Assembly (NCBI GenBank): GCA_026168455.1
Contig: CM047428.1
Span: forward strand, 22,410,759-22,474,758
From: Theocolax elegans
Lineage: Eukaryota; Arthropoda; Insecta; Hymenoptera; Cerocephalidae
Direction of reading: 5' to 3'
DNA length: 64,000 bases
Positions within the stretch are counted from its first letter, which is position 1; each line of letters starts with the position of its first letter. Of the stretch, positions 37,257 to 48,074 are shown one piece after another. The notes beneath the pieces are model-generated. The model ran no database searches. It saw only the letters and a list, made by a program, of their open reading frames with translations, and was not told the origin of the DNA. The translations under genes were made by a program, and so were the position numbers.

Positions 37257-38155
37257 CTTATTTACCCAAAAAAAATTTTCTGCTTATTCATTTAAAAAAT
37301 GTTGTACACAATTCCAACTTACAACACTTATACTCTCATTCCAATAAAATTCATTTCCTTAATTAATACAAAAAAAATAAAAATAAAAGGACAAAATAAT
37401 GATAGATTATATATACATATATACATTTCAACAGATTTTTCTTTTTTAACACCACCCAACTCTACAAATTCCACGAGAGTGAAAAACGATAATCGTGCAA
37501 CATTCTAAATCAGCTTTCAATCTCCTTGTCAAGTCGAAATAAATTTTCTTTCTTTATTCATCTTAGTTCACCCAATGGGAAAATTAAACATGCATGAATA
37601 TGAAAACAAAGCGCAATAAAACGGAATGTTTATTTTTTTTACTCGCGTGGGTTCTCATCGCATGTATAGAAAACGATCGAACGGATTTATATTTTCTCGC
37701 TAGTTCTTTATCGAATTGATACGAGGATAATGATGTGTGAACGTTGAAATTTTGATGTTATTCAAAGTAGTTCTTAATCACTTTTTAGATATTTATTTTT
37801 TGTTTTGAGGTTAGGATAATCCAGCAAATTTCGCACATATTCAGTAAAGAAAAAAGATTTGAATATCGCTTTTTATTATTGGTAAATATAAAATTATATG
37901 GTTCTAATAACGTACTTTTAGTTTTCAGGTTGTACAAACGAGAAAAACGAGAAACAATTTTTTTCGAATATTCTTATCGTTTTTATATTTTTTTCTTTAT
38001 TTAAAATTAGGATACTTATACGAATATTTATTTTTTTTGTCCTTTCGATGGTTTGTACATGTTTAGTTTTTAGGTTATGACAAACGAAATGAAACAGTGG
38101 TTTATAACAAAAGTTTTCTATCATTCTTATTTTCCAATCACATTTTAATATTTTT

Positions 38156-40150
38156 TATATCGGTGAAGGTAGCCGTATCCAACCTAGCCGCATCCAGGTT
38201 ATTAAATTTTTTATTTTTCGCAAATTAATGTAACCAATATATTTATTTTACAATAAATACTCAATTATAGACAAAAATAATAAAATTTTAAGTTTTGCAC
38301 TCTATACAATTGTTAATTTAAATAATTAATTTGCTAATAAAACAGGATCTCAGACTTTTTAGTTTGCAACTTTTGATATAACAATGCCTACAGATACGTT
38401 AAACATTTATACAGACTATCCATATAATCCAGCGCCGACACACCTTTGGCAATTTGATTATTTAAATAAATAGCAAATAAAGGCATCTTCAACTTGTATC
38501 CTCTATATCTTTTAATGCAACGGTAGGGATGCCTTCACATTTTATATACAAGTACTAGAAACATATACAAAGAGTATCCAGTTGAAAAGGATATTGTAAA
38601 TGATGTGTGCGATAAAAAACTTATAAAAGAAACTAAACATTATCACAATTAAATGACGACGTAGAATATCCGGAGAATTTCTCAAACCTTAGAAAAGTGA
38701 GATTGGTGGAATTGTTTACACACAAACAGATTTTGAATGACAAGATTACAAATGCATTTTTAATATTACTTTCATCCACAGCAAAAAATGAAAACATTTC
38801 TTTAATTTGTTTTGATACACATTTTGTGTTGAAAAATTAGAAGAAAATGGAATTGCCAGTAATAGCTTTAAAAAATGTTGACTGGAAGTATGGGTTATGG
38901 CTAATTTCTATAAATCACAGTCAAATACAATGAACAATGTTTGTGGTTTTATTGCAGCACAACATCATAATAAACATTGATTCACTGCATAGTCCTTCCA
39001 ATGTAAAAAAAGTTAAACAACATTACCAATTTCATTCAAACAGGATTAGACAGAGCAATAAAATGGGAAGACTGGGTTCTGTACGAAGCGCACGGTATTC
39101 CATATCGTGCAAGTGAAAAGGGCGTTGGAGGTAATGGCGGAGTACATATTATTAAATAAGCATTTGTTATAACAACAGGAACAAGTCATCATTTTTTGGA
39201 AAACGACTTAGATACAGCACGAAAAAAAGCCAGACTCCTTTATGTATCAAAAATAAAGAAACAAATAAAAACAAAACTATCGCTAGCAGAGATTTTCTTT
39301 TCTCAGAAACATTAACATTGGAAACTATAAGTAAAGAACAAATCCTTCGAAACAAATATTTAGGACACACAAAACAGCTTTAGGATTCAATGACAGCGTA
39401 GATAATTCACCTGTTATGAAAAAAAGAAATAACTAAATAACATAACGACCTATATTAGACTAAACGTACTTTTTTGCAAAAAAATACATTTAAAAAATAA
39501 AAAAACAGTTTAAAATTAACAAAAAAAATTTTCACTAGGCGCACTCTGGGACCATGAACTCTTGAAATTCCAATTAATCAGCTAATAACGAAGGTATTCA
39601 ATACATACAGATAATTAGAAGATAAACAGTAAATTACATCGATAGATGTAGAGGTAGAAATTTCATTATTAGTTAATTAATTATTTAAATAAACAAATTA
39701 CAAGAGGTGTGCCGGTTTCGGATCAAGTGGATAATAGTTGTATATGTTTCTACTACTTGTATATAAAATTTGAAAGTAGCCTTATTGTTACATTGATGGA
39801 TATAAAGGATACATGCTGAAGATGCTTTTATTTGCTAATTATTTAAATAAACGAATTGCAAAAGGTGTGCCGGCGCTGCCCTATATGGATAGTCTGTATA
39901 ATTATTTAACGTATCTGTAGGCATTGTTATATCAAAAGTTGCAAACGAAACAATCTGAGATCCTCTTTAGTTAGAAATTAATTATTTAAATTATTAATTC
40001 TATAGAGTGCAAAACTTAGAATTTTATTATTTTCGTCTATAATGGAGTATTTATTGTAAAATAATTTGTTAATTTGCGAAAAATAAAAAAAAAATCGCGG
40101 AGAACCCACCACCCATTTGCCTTTGGATGCGGCTAGCTTCACCGACATAA
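38156..40150 (+). mobile_element. Long-TIR DNA transposon, decayed, copy in unit 1
   Basis: The left end TATATCGGTGAAGGTAGCCG and the reverse complement of the right end, TTATGTCGGTGAAGCTAGCC, start terminal inverted repeats of roughly 430 bp. The match runs through TTTTGCACTCTATA, ACAATGCCTACAGATACGTT and TTTTATATACAAGTA. The arms differ at many positions, so the element is old. The roughly 1-kb core between the arms carries broken coding sequence on the plus strand. Transposon class not determined. Confidence 0.75.
38663..39395 (+). pseudogene. Broken transposon gene, possibly with a Ulp1-like (C48) protease relic
   Basis: Plus-strand fragments in several frames have normal protein composition but are cut by stops and shifts. 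The first (38663-38840) reads EYPENFSNLRKVRLVELFTH and then ILNDKITNAFLILLSS. This weakly recalls the start of Ulp1/C48 cysteine proteases, which have WLND then INAF-like helices. A later piece has QSNTMNNVCGFIAA, which could be a damaged Q-N-CG active-site region. A third has WEDWVLYEAHGIPYRASEKG, which I do not recognise. The family call is a guess; the broken state is clear. The minus-strand frame over 39167-39370 is a shadow. Confidence 0.35.
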
Positions 40151-40530
40151 TTTTTTTTATCGCTGATTATTATATAACCTAAAAATTAAATGTGTATATA
40201 GTCTCCTGATGCCTATATTTACCATTGACAGCTCAGAAATTAAACGTGATTTTATACAATTAACGTAAAAAAATAGTTTCAATATAATTTTACACTATAG
40301 GGAACAATTATTGAAGCGCAATGTATCAGTAAGTGTGTGTGAAAAATAAATAAAGATGACTTCGTGCACTTGATGGGAAGTCCCAGTAATTAAACGTTAC
40401 ATAAGTATTAAGAATACACAACATATTCAATTAAACTTTCGTAACTTTTTTTTTACAAGGTCATGCCTTATTTTCATCTATATGTTCTACAAATTGTAAC
40501 ATCTTTTTTAAGTTATTTTAGTGTTGAAGA

Positions 40531-40600
40531 TAATTACAGGGATTTACTATTATCGATTCAAAAATAATGTATTTTAAAAATGAATGTAAAAGCGGGGAAA
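40531..40600 (-). repeat. Box1/box2 monomer copy (unit 1)
   Basis: Reverse complement contains GATAATAGTAAATCCCTGTA followed by ATT, a degraded box 2. The same copy recurs near 44303-44372 because of the tandem duplication. Confidence 0.4.
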
Positions 40601-41927
40601 AATTTGGAAATAAAATACGTGCGGTACGTTTTAACAAAATACATGATGTTTAAATTTAAATTTAAATACGTCGGTAACATTGTAGTCAGAAGTGAGCAGT
40701 GCCGATAATCCAAATATGATATTTGAAATGTTGAATTAAAAGATTAGGATAAATCGTATAAACAGTTTAGAATATGTAACAATCATTACACAATGTATTA
40801 ACAAACATTACACGGTTGGTAATTACAGCTAGCATTGTAGTTAATTTTATAATTACCAATTTAAAAATCAGAAAAAGTATTTCAAGGAAACGTTAAAACT
40901 TATAGATGAACCTGACGAAGCCACCTCTCAAGAATGAGCAATACTTTCCAAACTCACACAGTTAGTAAAAAAAAAAAAAAATTGTCGATAATTAAGCATA
41001 CCCTAATTTAAAAAAAATAAATAAAAATAACTTATTTACCCAAAAAAAATTTTCTGCTTATTCATTTAAAAAATGTTGTACACAATTCCAACTTACAACA
41101 CTTATACTCTCATTCCAATAAAATTCATTTCCTTAATTAATACAAAAAAAATAAAAATAAAAGGACAAAATAATGATAGATTATATATACATATACATTT
41201 CAACAGATTTTTCTTTTTTAACACCACCCAACTCTACAAATTCCACGAGAGTGAAAAACGATAATCGTGCAACATTCTAAATCAGCTTTCAATCTCCTTG
41301 TCAAGTCGAAATAAATTTTCTTTCTTTATTCATCTTAGTTCACCCAATGGGAAAATTAAACATGCATGAATATGAAAACAAAGCGCAATAAAACGGAATG
41401 TTTATTTTTTTACTCGCGTGGGTTCTCATCGCATGTATAGAAAACGATCGAACGGATTTATATTTTCTCGCTAGTTCTTTATCGAATTGATACGAGGATA
41501 ATGATGTGTGAACGTTGAAATTTTGATGTTATTCAAAGTAGTTCTTAATCACTTTTTAGATATTTATTTTTTGTTTTGAGGTTAGGATAATCCAGCAAAT
41601 TTCGCACATATTCAGTAAAGAAAAAAGATTTGAATATCGCTTTTTATTATTGGTAAATATAAAATTATATGGTTCTAATAACGTACTTTTAGTTTTCAGG
41701 TTGTACAAACGAGAAAAACGAGAAACAATTTTTTTCGAATATTCTTATCGTTTTTATATTTTTTTCTTTATTTAAAATTAGGATACTTATACGAATATTT
41801 ATTTTTTTTTGTCCTTTCGATGGTTTGTACATGTTTAGTTTTTAGGTTATGACAAACGAAATGAAACAGTGGTTTATAACAAAAGTTTTCTATCATTCTT
41901 ATTTTCCAATCACATTTTAATATTTTT

Positions 41928-43922
41928 TATATCGGTGAAGGTAGCCGTATCCAACCTAGCCGCATCCAGGTTATTAAATTTTTTATTTTTCGCAAATTAA
42001 TGTAACCAATATATTTATTTTACAATAAATACTCAATTATAGACAAAAATAATAAAATTTTAAGTTTTGCACTCTATACAATTGTTAATTTAAATAATTA
42101 ATTTGCTAATAAAACAGGATCTCAGACTTTTTAGTTTGCAACTTTTGATATAACAATGCCTACAGATACGTTAAACATTTATACAGACTATCCATATAAT
42201 CCAGCGCCGACACACCTTTGGCAATTTGATTATTTAAATAAATAGCAAATAAAGGCATCTTCAACTTGTATCCTCTATATCTTTTAATGCAACGGTAGGG
42301 ATGCCTTCACATTTTATATACAAGTACTAGAAACATATACAAAGAGTATCCAGTTGAAAAGGATATTGTAAATGATGTGTGCGATAAAAAACTTATAAAA
42401 GAAACTAAACATTATCACAATTAAATGACGACGTAGAATATCCGGAGAATTTCTCAAACCTTAGAAAAGTGAGATTGGTGGAATTGTTTACACACAAACA
42501 GATTTTGAATGACAAGATTACAAATGCATTTTTAATATTACTTTCATCCACAGCAAAAAATGAAAACATTTCTTTAATTTGTTTTGATACACATTTTGTG
42601 TTGAAAAATTAGAAGAAAATGGAATTGCCAGTAATAGCTTTAAAAAATGTTGACTGGAAGTATGGGTTATGGCTAATTTCTATAAATCACAGTCAAATAC
42701 AATGAACAATGTTTGTGGTTTTATTGCAGCACAACATCATAATAAACATTGATTCACTGCATAGTCCTTCCAATGTAAAAAAAGTTAAACAACATTACCA
42801 ATTTCATTCAAACAGGATTAGACAGAGCAATAAAATGGGAAGACTGGGTTCTGTACGAAGCGCACGGTATTCCATATCGTGCAAGTGAAAAGGGCGTTGG
42901 AGGTAATGGCGGAGTACATATTATTAAATAAGCATTTGTTATAACAACAGGAACAAGTCATCATTTTTTGGAAAACGACTTAGATACAGCACGAAAAAAA
43001 GCCAGACTCCTTTATGTATCAAAAATAAAGAAACAAATAAAAACAAAACTATCGCTAGCAGAGATTTTCTTTTCTCAGAAACATTAACATTGGAAACTAT
43101 AAGTAAAGAACAAATCCTTCGAAACAAATATTTAGGACACACAAAACAGCTTTAGGATTCAATGACAGCGTAGATAATTCACCTGTTATGAAAAAAAGAA
43201 ATAACTAAATAACATAACGACCTATATTAGACTAAACGTACTTTTTTGCAAAAAAATACATTTAAAAAATAAAAAAACAGTTTAAAATTAACAAAAAAAA
43301 TTTTCACTAGGCGCACTCTGGGACCATGAACTCTTGAAATTCCAATTAATCAGCTAATAACGAAGGTATTCAATACATACAGATAATTAGAAGATAAACA
43401 GTAAATTACATCGATAGATGTAGAGGTAGAAATTTCATTATTAGTTAATTAATTATTTAAATAAACAAATTACAAGAGGTGTGCCGGTTTCGGATCAAGT
43501 GGATAATAGTTGTATATGTTTCTACTACTTGTATATAAAATTTGAAAGTAGCCTTATTGTTACATTGATGGATATAAAGGATACATGCTGAAGATGCTTT
43601 TATTTGCTAATTATTTAAATAAACGAATTGCAAAAGGTGTGCCGGCGCTGCCCTATATGGATAGTCTGTATAATTATTTAACGTATCTGTAGGCATTGTT
43701 ATATCAAAAGTTGCAAACGAAACAATCTGAGATCCTCTTTAGTTAGAAATTAATTATTTAAATTATTAATTCTATAGAGTGCAAAACTTAGAATTTTATT
43801 ATTTTCGTCTATAATGGAGTATTTATTGTAAAATAATTTGTTAATTTGCGAAAAATAAAAAAAAAATCGCGGAGAACCCACCACCCATTTGCCTTTGGAT
43901 GCGGCTAGCTTCACCGACATAA
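41928..43922 (+). mobile_element. Long-TIR DNA transposon, decayed, copy in unit 2
   Basis: Identical in structure to 38156-40150, including the same stops, because it was duplicated with the surrounding DNA rather than transposed separately. The shared flanking sequence proves this. Confidence 0.75.
42435..43167 (+). pseudogene. Broken transposon gene, duplicate of 38663-39395
   Basis: Same disrupted fragments as in unit 1, with no repair of any stop. The frames are non-functional in both copies. Confidence 0.35.
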
Positions 43923-44801
43923 TTTTTTTTATCGCTGATTATTATATAACCTAAAAATTAAATGTGTATATAGTCTCCTGATGCCTATATTTACCATTGA
44001 CAGCTCAGAAATTAAACGTGATTTTATACAATTAACGTAAAAAAATAGTTTCAATATAATTTTACACTATAGGGAACAATTATTGAAGCGCAATGTATCA
44101 GTAAGTGTGTGTGAAAAATAAATAAAGATGACTTCGTGCACTTGATGGGAAGTCCCAGTAATTAAACGTTACATAAGTATTAAGAATACACAACATATTC
44201 AATTAAACTTTCGTAACTTTTTTTTTACAAGGTCATGCCTTATTTTCATCTATATGTTCTACAAATTGTAACATCTTTTTTAAGTTATTTTAGTGTTGAA
44301 GATAATTACAGGGATTTACTATTATCGATTCAAAAATAATGTATTTTAAAAATGAATGTAAAAGCGGGGAAAAATTTGGAAATAAAATACGTGCGGTACG
44401 TTTTAACAAAATACATGATGTTTAAATTTAAATTTAAATACGTCGGTAACATTGTAGTCAGAAGTGAGCAGTGCCGATAATCCAAATATGATATTTGAAA
44501 TGTTGAATTAAAAGATTAGGATAAATCGTATAAACAGTTTAGAATATGTAACAATCATTACACAATGTATTAACAAACATTACACGGTTGGTAATTACAG
44601 CTAGCATTGTAGTTAATTTTATAATTACCAATTTAAAAATCAGAAAAAGTATTTCAAGGAAACGTTAAAACTTATAGATGAACCTGACGAAGCCACCTCT
44701 CAAGAATGAGCAATACTTTCCAAACTCACACAGTTAGTAAAAAAAAAAAAAATTGTCGATAATTAAGCATACCCTAATTTAAAAAAAATAAATAAAAATA
44801 A

Positions 44802-45539
44802 ATTAAAAAATTAAAAAAAAACTTCAACTTTCGATAGATAGAATAAGAACAATAAATTTAAAACTCTATGAAAGAATCACAACGTTATTAACCCAATCGC
44901 CGCATCTTATCATCCAAAATATATCTATCCCATCGTAAAAATTAAAAAAAAAACGCAAATATCTCCAAACGCTCGATTGCTAAAAAAAAAGTAACAATTA
45001 ATTCCTTAACCTATAAACTCCCCCCTCCTCCCAATGATTTGTATATTACACCGAGCCACCGGATGAAGCAAAAGGTTTTTATGTAAAATACCAGATTCCC
45101 AAGCGCTTATTACGAGAGTCGAGTTACGCGTCTCGCTCCTTTTATGCTCATGTATCAGCCCTCTCTTTCTCTCTCCCGCGTTCTGTCTTGCAGCACTTGT
45201 GCCGCATTTTATCACGCGTGGGCGTTTGACGCTCTTGAGATGTACCGAAGAACGGAAGGCCATAGAGACCTTCTTTCGCTGTTTGTATGGATGTACGTAT
45301 GTTATGTTCGTGAATGGGATTAACGTGACAAATCGAAATTGTCAAATTTTCGGTGAGAAGGTTCTATGTCGATACGTCTCCGCTGTGACAAACGTAAATA
45401 TTTAAGAAAAATTAATAGGTGAGAAATGATTTATACGTAATTAATTGTAATTAGGTTGGATTTGATATTAAGCGAGCGAAAAATTATAATTACACGGTGA
45501 TGATAAATTTATACGTTTATGAGAGAGACGTTTAATTAA
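44802..45539. other. Intronic DNA with a GC island
   Basis: No gene seen. The island 45020-45400 has overlapping open frames on both strands without recognisable domains. Text such as ATTTTATCACGCGTGGGCG may mark a regulatory element. Confidence 0.4.
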
Positions 45540-46560
45540 ATCGTCGAGTTAGTTGGATGTATTATGTACACGTACTTATGATTTTCTAATTTTCCATTCA
45601 CGGACATCCTGTTTGGAAATTGTTATCATTTTCCTTTTTTTTTATCGATTTGTGGTAAAATTTTAATTTTTTTTTTAGTAAAATACATAAATTTGAAATA
45701 AATATGATTTTTTTAAAATTGTATACACATTATGGGTATTGCACGTGTAAGGATAATTTTTTAGTTAACGTGAGAACACTCGGTTGGAAATTTTAATATT
45801 ATTTGAATGAATTATTGTTAAATTTCGATTCGCAGAAAATTTGAAAATGAATAGTAATTTTTGCTAAATTACACGTTGTGCATTGTATACTTATTATACG
45901 TATTATGTATGTTTATCATTTTCTAATTTACATACAAATTGTTTGGCCAGTTTATGGTAAACTTTCGATTCTATCGATTAGTATACAAATTCTACGTATG
46001 TTATAATTTATTTTGAATTTTTTTAAACTTTACCTGTTATACATATTTTTTTAATAATTAACATAGGAACATCTTGGTGGACAATTTTTTGATCAAATTA
46101 TGATTAAATTTTGATTTAATCGATTAGTATAAAATTAATATTACAATCGAAATTTCTTTGAATTTTTAAAAATTATACGTATTATACGTATTATTTGTAT
46201 TATACATACTTTTTTAATGATTAACATACAAACATCCTGGTGGTAATTTTACAACTTTTTGATAAAATTATGATCAAATTTTCATTTAATTGATTTGTAA
46301 ATAATTTCAAAATCAATACTAATTATTTTAAATTATACGAATTATAAATACTTTGTGTGTATTATACGTACGTATAATAATCTAAGTAACGTGCGAATTT
46401 TTTTTGGCTAATTCACGGTAAAACTTGCGTTTAATCATATTATGGATATATTATGTGTATTATCCATATAGACGTATAATTTTCCAATTAACGTACAAAT
46501 TTTACAGCCAATTTATCGTAAAATTTCGCTTTCAATCGATTCGTAAAGAAAAAAAAATAT
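45540..46560 (+). repeat. Old tandem array, about seven units of roughly 155 bp
   Basis: Each unit runs through TATTATACGTA, a TTTTCTAATTAACATACAAA phrase, CATCCTGGTGG or TTGGCCA, TTATGGTAAAATTTCGATTT and AATCGATTAGTATAAA. Unit starts are near 45560, 45728, 45888, 46036, 46192, 46350 and 46443. Divergence between units is high, so the array is ancient. Function unknown. Confidence 0.65.
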
Positions 46561-47187
46561 CGAAACAGATATATAGTAATTCGTTTGAACGTATATACGT
46601 ATTATACGTATATACGTCAATTATAGACAAATTAAAATAAAAAAATATTCAAAATAAACCATAAAAAATAATTATTATTTTCATTTTTAAGCACACGCGA
46701 GAATGAAAGGTGTATGTAATGTATAATACGGGGTTTAAGCGATATATCGGCAGACACTTATATTATATATACACACACTATAAACGAACAGTGCACGAAA
46801 CGTTCTTAGAACTTTTCTCCGAAGCAATGTCAAGTAGCGTGTACATGTGCGTGTGAGAGGAACGACGACGACGACGACAACATGCCGCACGTAAAGTGCA
46901 TTTCGAATGAAACGACTCTTTATCCAGGTTTAAGCTACTGCACTAACTGCAAATTGCATAAGTTTCTTTTTTTTTATCTTCTATTTTATATACTTGACGC
47001 GAGGTCTATATATAGACCTTTTTCAACCCAAGTGGAATTCGTCTTGTTTATATAGACGAGCGTGCAGAAAAGTGCGGGTATATTCGATCATTTTTTTGGG
47101 ATACGGAGAGATTATTTTTGTTGTTTGGAGATTGTTCGTTTGTGGGATGTGTGGAGGAAGTTTTTATTTTTTTTTAATTGAGAATTA
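46561..47187. other. Intronic DNA with GC island
   Basis: No gene seen. The stretch 46700-47160 has higher GC, a GAC trinucleotide run at 46862-46878 and the palindrome GGTCTATATATAGACC near 47003-47018. Confidence 0.4.
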
Positions 47188-48074
47188 TTACCGACGTACT
47201 GATAAAATTACCGACGGCGGGTTGTTTTCTTTAAGTTTGTGTTATTTGTGTATGTGACTTTTTTTTACTGTAAGGAACTTTTTACATAATTTGAAGATTC
47301 TATGCGATTTTTTAAATTTAAAATTAATATTACAAGGATTTTTCAGGTTACCAACGTATCAATAATACTTAAATTTTTTTTAAGAGGATGCTGCGGTAGA
47401 ACGTTTTTCAACCTGTTTTTAATTGTTTGACTAAACTTTTTAGATTTCTAAACCAATTATTTGTACGTGCAATCTTTGAGTTATCGTTGTACCCATGAAT
47501 AAGTCGATGAAATGTTGATTATTTGATTATAACTAAAAAAATATTGTCTTTCATTGAAATACTATGATTAGCATCTTCATCATGGTTTTAATTTTAACAT
47601 CAAAGTTTTAAGTATTTTAAATAAATTTTTCTAATTTTTTTAGTTACCGACGTACGGATATTATTACCGACAATATATATACTTACGCTTATTTAATTAA
47701 ACTTTATTTTCTTTCTTAAGTACTAGCTGCGATAATTTATTTCACATATATATTTTTTAATTTTCTTTTAGAATTTTGTCAAATTTTTTATTAGTTACTT
47801 AGAGATAATCTTTTTGTTACCGACAAAGAATCGATTATTCAATTTTCAATCGTTTATATATTTAATTATCAAGAAATATTATTTTTCATTTAAATTACTG
47901 CAATAAACTTCTTCAACTTGCTTTTAACGTTCTTTCCGAACATTTTCAAATTTTTTACCGACAGTATTTATATTATTTCCTCTAAATATAAAATCATTTT
48001 TTCCTTCTTATCCAACTAAATTATCGATTTCAAAATAATTTTTGGATCGATAAATGTAGATCCCTGCAATTCAC
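47188..48074 (+). repeat. TTACCGAC-box array ending in a box1/box2 monomer
   Basis: TTACCGAC or near matches occur at 47188, 47208, 47348, 47644, 47664, 47817 and 47955. At 48049 GATAAATGTAGATCCCTGCA then ATTC follows, a good box 2 of the dispersed monomer. The array resembles the one around the fold-back element at 30 kb. Confidence 0.5.

Larger units (their letters stand above)
37257..41030. repeat. Tandem duplication, unit 1 (3774 bp)
   Basis: Begins CTTATTTACCCAAAAAAAAT and ends at AATAAATAAAAATAA, where the same start recurs at 41031. Compared with unit 2, I found only four length differences in simple repeats: a TA step near 37415, two T runs (near 37627 and 38030), and the A run ending at 40981. 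I saw no substitutions, and these differences sum exactly to the 3-bp length difference. No microhomology was seen at the junction. Confidence 0.95.
41031..44801. repeat. Tandem duplication, unit 2 (3771 bp)
   Basis: Second copy of 37257-41030, ending at AATAAATAAAAATAA before ATTAAAAAATT. It carries the same transposon and the same broken frames. The near-total identity means either a very recent duplication or an assembly duplication. Confidence 0.95.

Noticed and set aside
39167..39370. Minus-strand 67-aa hydrophobic frame, also at 42939-43142
   Set aside because: It is the shadow of the broken plus-strand transposon gene and is duplicated only because the whole 3.77-kb unit is. Its Phe/Leu-rich composition is the complement of a Lys-rich strand.
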